Source of the DNA: Nautiliales bacterium
GTDB taxonomy: Bacteria; Campylobacterota; Campylobacteria; Campylobacterales; JAADDX01
Length of the DNA: 33,878 bases
Assembly: GCA_030826765.1 (NCBI GenBank)
Contig: JAUUDM010000037.1
Location: 1 to 33,878 of the forward strand
Direction of reading: 5' to 3'
The notes under the pieces: generated by a model
What the model was told of the DNA's origin: nothing
Databases searched by the model: none
What the model saw: only the letters and a program-made list of their open reading frames with translations
Shown here: piece by piece, positions 32,398 through 33,878 of the stretch
Position numbering within the stretch: position 1 is the first letter of the stretch
Layout of the letters: every line of letters begins with the position of its first letter
Made by a program: the position numbers and the translations under genes

Positions 32398-32610
32398 TTA
32401 TAACTTAGATTCGTATCTTCTAAGCATCCATAATTTTCTAAGAAGTTTTTTTCTTGTAGCGATTTTTTCTTTTTTTCTGATTTCAGATTTTGGTTCAAAG
32501 AATCTTCTTTTTCTAACTTCAACTACGATTAAGTTTCTGTCAACTTGTCTTTTGAACTTTCTGTATGCAGATTCGAAATCTTCACCTTCTCTTACGATAA
32601 TTCCTGGCAA
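32398..32610 (-). CDS. rpsU: Ribosomal protein bS21
   Basis: A 70-residue basic protein of the small ribosomal subunit that aids mRNA base pairing in initiation. The sequence [19 protein letters not shown] and the end LRRYESKL fit the epsilonproteobacterial S21. The start chosen is TTG 32610: it gives the expected MPGI start, and AGGTGGTGAG lies just upstream. In-frame GTG codons at 32619 and 32622 would add three or four residues and have poor spacing from any ribosome binding site. It is divergent from htpX. Confidence 0.92.
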   Translation of the reverse strand: MPGIIVREGEDFESAYRKFKRQVDRNLIVVEVRKRRFFEPKSEIRKKEKIATRKKLLRKLWMLRRYESKL

Positions 32611-32661
32611 ATTACTCACCACCTTTCTTTTTTAGTTTTTACTGCTTTAAGTAATTTGAGA

Positions 32662-32671
32662 TATAATTATA
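32662..32671. promoter_or_regulatory. Symmetric -10 box between rpsU and htpX
   Basis: TATAATTATA again, here within a 14-base palindrome GATATAATTATATC (32660-32673). It can serve rpsU (start near 32659) and htpX (start near 32674). Two further TATAAT matches on the plus strand (32682-32687 and 32695-32700) may also serve htpX. Confidence 0.5.
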
Positions 32672-32722
32672 TCAAAATTTTTATAATTTTTAGTTATAAT
32701 TTAAAGAAAAAAGGAGAAAACA

Positions 32723-33586
32723 ATGGCTTTAATTATGCTTATATTAATGAACTTAGCTGTAATGGCTTCATTATATTTAATTCTGTTTATTTTAAGTGCC
32801 TTTTTTGGAATTCATCTTGATCCACAAAGTATGAGTGGACTTTTTTTAATGGCAGCTGTTTTTGGTTTTGGTGGTGCATTTATTTCACTTCTTTTATCAA
32901 AATGGATGGCTAAAAAAAGTATGGGTGTTTATATAATTGATACTCCACAAAATGAAACTGAAGAATGGCTTATAATGACTGTTTCAAAACTTGCTGCAAA
33001 AGCTGGACTAAAAATGCCAGAAGTTGGAATTTTTGATGGACCACCAAACGCATTTGCGACAGGTTGGAACAGAAATGCTGCTTTAGTTGCAGTTTCAACC
33101 GGACTTTTAGAAATTATGGATGCAAAAGAGATAGAAGGAGTTTTAGGTCATGAAATGAGTCATGTTAAAAATGGTGATATGATTACAATGACTTTAATGC
33201 AAGGTGTTTTAAATACATTTGTAATTTTTATATCAAGAATAATTGCAGATATTTTCGCAAGAGATAGAGAAGGAAATACAAACTATTTTATGTACAATAT
33301 AATTAGTTTTGCTCTTGAGATGGTCTTTTCTATTTTTGCAACTATGATTTTAATGTGGTTTAGCCGATATCGTGAATATAAAGCTGATGAAGGTTCAGTT
33401 AAACTTGCAGGAGCTGAAGGTATTTATTATGCACTGGCAAAACTTGGACAAATACCAAAAGAAGAGTTAGCATTACCAACAGAAATGAAGGCTTTCGGAA
33501 TTGTTGGATTTTTAGAAGTTTTATTTGCTTCACATCCACCAATTGAAGCAAGACTTAAACATATTGAGGAAATAAGCAGAAGTTAA
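32723..33586 (+). CDS. htpX: Membrane zinc metalloprotease HtpX
   Basis: A 287-residue M48 protease that degrades damaged inner-membrane proteins. Two N-terminal helices (about 5-27 and 38-58) precede the zinc site GHEMSHVKNGD (His143, Glu144, His147). A third ligand, probably Glu218, sits in SRYREYKADEGS. Two more hydrophobic segments lie around 155-175 and 190-212. The ATG has AAAAAGGAGAAAAC. It converges on fabH with two bases between the stop codons. Confidence 0.93.
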   Translation: MALIMLILMNLAVMASLYLILFILSAFFGIHLDPQSMSGLFLMAAVFGFGGAFISLLLSKWMAKKSMGVYIIDTPQNETEEWLIMTVSKLAAKAGLKMPEVGIFDGPPNAFATGWNRNAALVAVSTGLLEIMDAKEIEGVLGHEMSHVKNGDMITMTLMQGVLNTFVIFISRIIADIFARDREGNTNYFMYNIISFALEMVFSIFATMILMWFSRYREYKADEGSVKLAGAEGIYYALAKLGQIPKEELALPTEMKAFGIVGFLEVLFASHPPIEARLKHIEEISRS

Positions 33587-33588
33587 GC

Positions 33589-33878
33589 TTATTCTCCTGC
33601 AAAAGGAATTAAAGCACTTCCCCAAGTAAATCCACCACCAAAAGCATCAAGTAAAGCAATATCACCTTTTTTAAGTTTTCCTGATTCATACATATCATTT
33701 AGTGCCATAGGAATAGAAGCACTTGAAGTATTTCCATATTTATCTACGGTTAAAACTGATTTCTCAGCAGGCATTTTAATTGCACGTGCTACTGCATCAA
33801 TAATTCTATAATTTGCTTGATGAGGCACAAACCAAGTTAAATCATCACTTGTCATATTATTTCTTTTTAAAATATCTC
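33589..33878 (-). CDS. fabH: 3-oxoacyl-ACP synthase III, C-terminal part (partial)
   Basis: About 96 residues are visible and the frame runs off the right edge ([12 protein letters not shown]...). [13 protein letters not shown] contains the catalytic His, and [14 protein letters not shown] contains the catalytic Asn of the Cys-His-Asn triad of FabH, which starts fatty acid synthesis by condensing acetyl-CoA with malonyl-ACP. [11 protein letters not shown] near the end is typical. The internal ATG at 33855 is not the start; it lies within the conserved domain. Confidence 0.93.
   Translation of the reverse strand, partial: DILKRNNMTSDDLTWFVPHQANYRIIDAVARAIKMPAEKSVLTVDKYGNTSSASIPMALNDMYESGKLKKGDIALLDAFGGGFTWGSALIPFAGE

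Noticed and set aside
32307-32522. Minus-strand 71-codon frame across rpsU and the gap to znuA
   Set aside because: Out of frame with rpsU, lacks a ribosome binding site, and overlaps the start of znuA.
32372-32635. Plus-strand frame antisense to rpsU
   Set aside because: rpsU is unambiguous on the other strand; this frame has no recognisable domain.
32545-32820. Plus-strand 91-codon frame across the rpsU start and the htpX start
   Set aside because: Out of frame with htpX and covers the promoter region.
33589-33855. Complete 88-residue protein starting at ATG 33855
   Set aside because: The frame continues off the window edge with FabH-like sequence, so the ATG is internal.
1-33878. CRISPR arrays, prophage or transposase genes
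   Set aside because: No regularly spaced repeats and no integrase, transposase or phage structural genes were seen.

Overview
The window is very AT-rich and densely coded, and it looks like chromosome from a Campylobacterota (epsilonproteobacterial) species. The flagellar run flgI-flgJ-flgM-flgN-flgK, an FqrB-type flavodoxin reductase, a succinate dehydrogenase/fumarate reductase with a CCG-type third subunit, and a 70-residue bS21 with the epsilonproteobacterial start all point there. The Nautiliales (Nautilia, Caminibacter, Lebetimonas) are my best guess, but that is inference. I see no phage, insertion sequence or CRISPR array, and no gene-free stretch longer than 300 bases.

Layout. 1-1058: the end of a receiver-domain protein, a two-gene operon of unknown function (a possible YbjQ-like protein and a four-helix membrane protein), and a gap holding a possible small transcript and an FNR-like palindrome. 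1057-5930: fqrB, divergent from a tightly coupled proA-kefB-ppx operon (proline synthesis, K+/H+ antiport, polyphosphate/pppGpp phosphatase). 5949-20718: a large minus-strand block with an almost complete type II secretion system in the order G-H-F-K-L-M-N-C-D-E-I-J. It is followed by an outer-membrane barrel-like protein, a 952-residue lipoprotein, and a second barrel-like protein overlapping the lipoprotein gene. 20874-21221: a small exported protein ending in a single cysteine. 21314-25534: the flagellar operon, with a good sigma-54 promoter at its head, a sigma-28-like promoter before flgM, and a hairpin that would bury the flgN ribosome binding site. 25592-26320: a CinA/MoaB-like protein. 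26313-29993: sdhA, sdhB and sdhE, with a tRNA-Arg(CCU) on the opposite strand between sdhA and sdhB. 30099-32356: a ZnuABC-type metal ABC transporter. 32398-33586: rpsU divergent from htpX. 33589-33878: the C-terminal end of fabH.

How it fits together. The secretion block is the accessory part of the window. An inner-membrane platform, ATPase, pseudopilus and secretin are encoded in one overlapping transcription unit. The genes after the machinery encode cell-surface-type proteins, so they are good candidates for cargo or for partners that hold cargo at the surface. The prepilin peptidase (GspO) is not here and must lie elsewhere. The remaining genes are housekeeping: motility, central carbon and electron transport, metal uptake and envelope proteolysis. 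The regulatory signals worth attention are a perfectly symmetric -10 box (TATAATTATA) found in two separate divergent gaps, the flgM-flgN hairpin, and the small transcription unit near position 900-1058.
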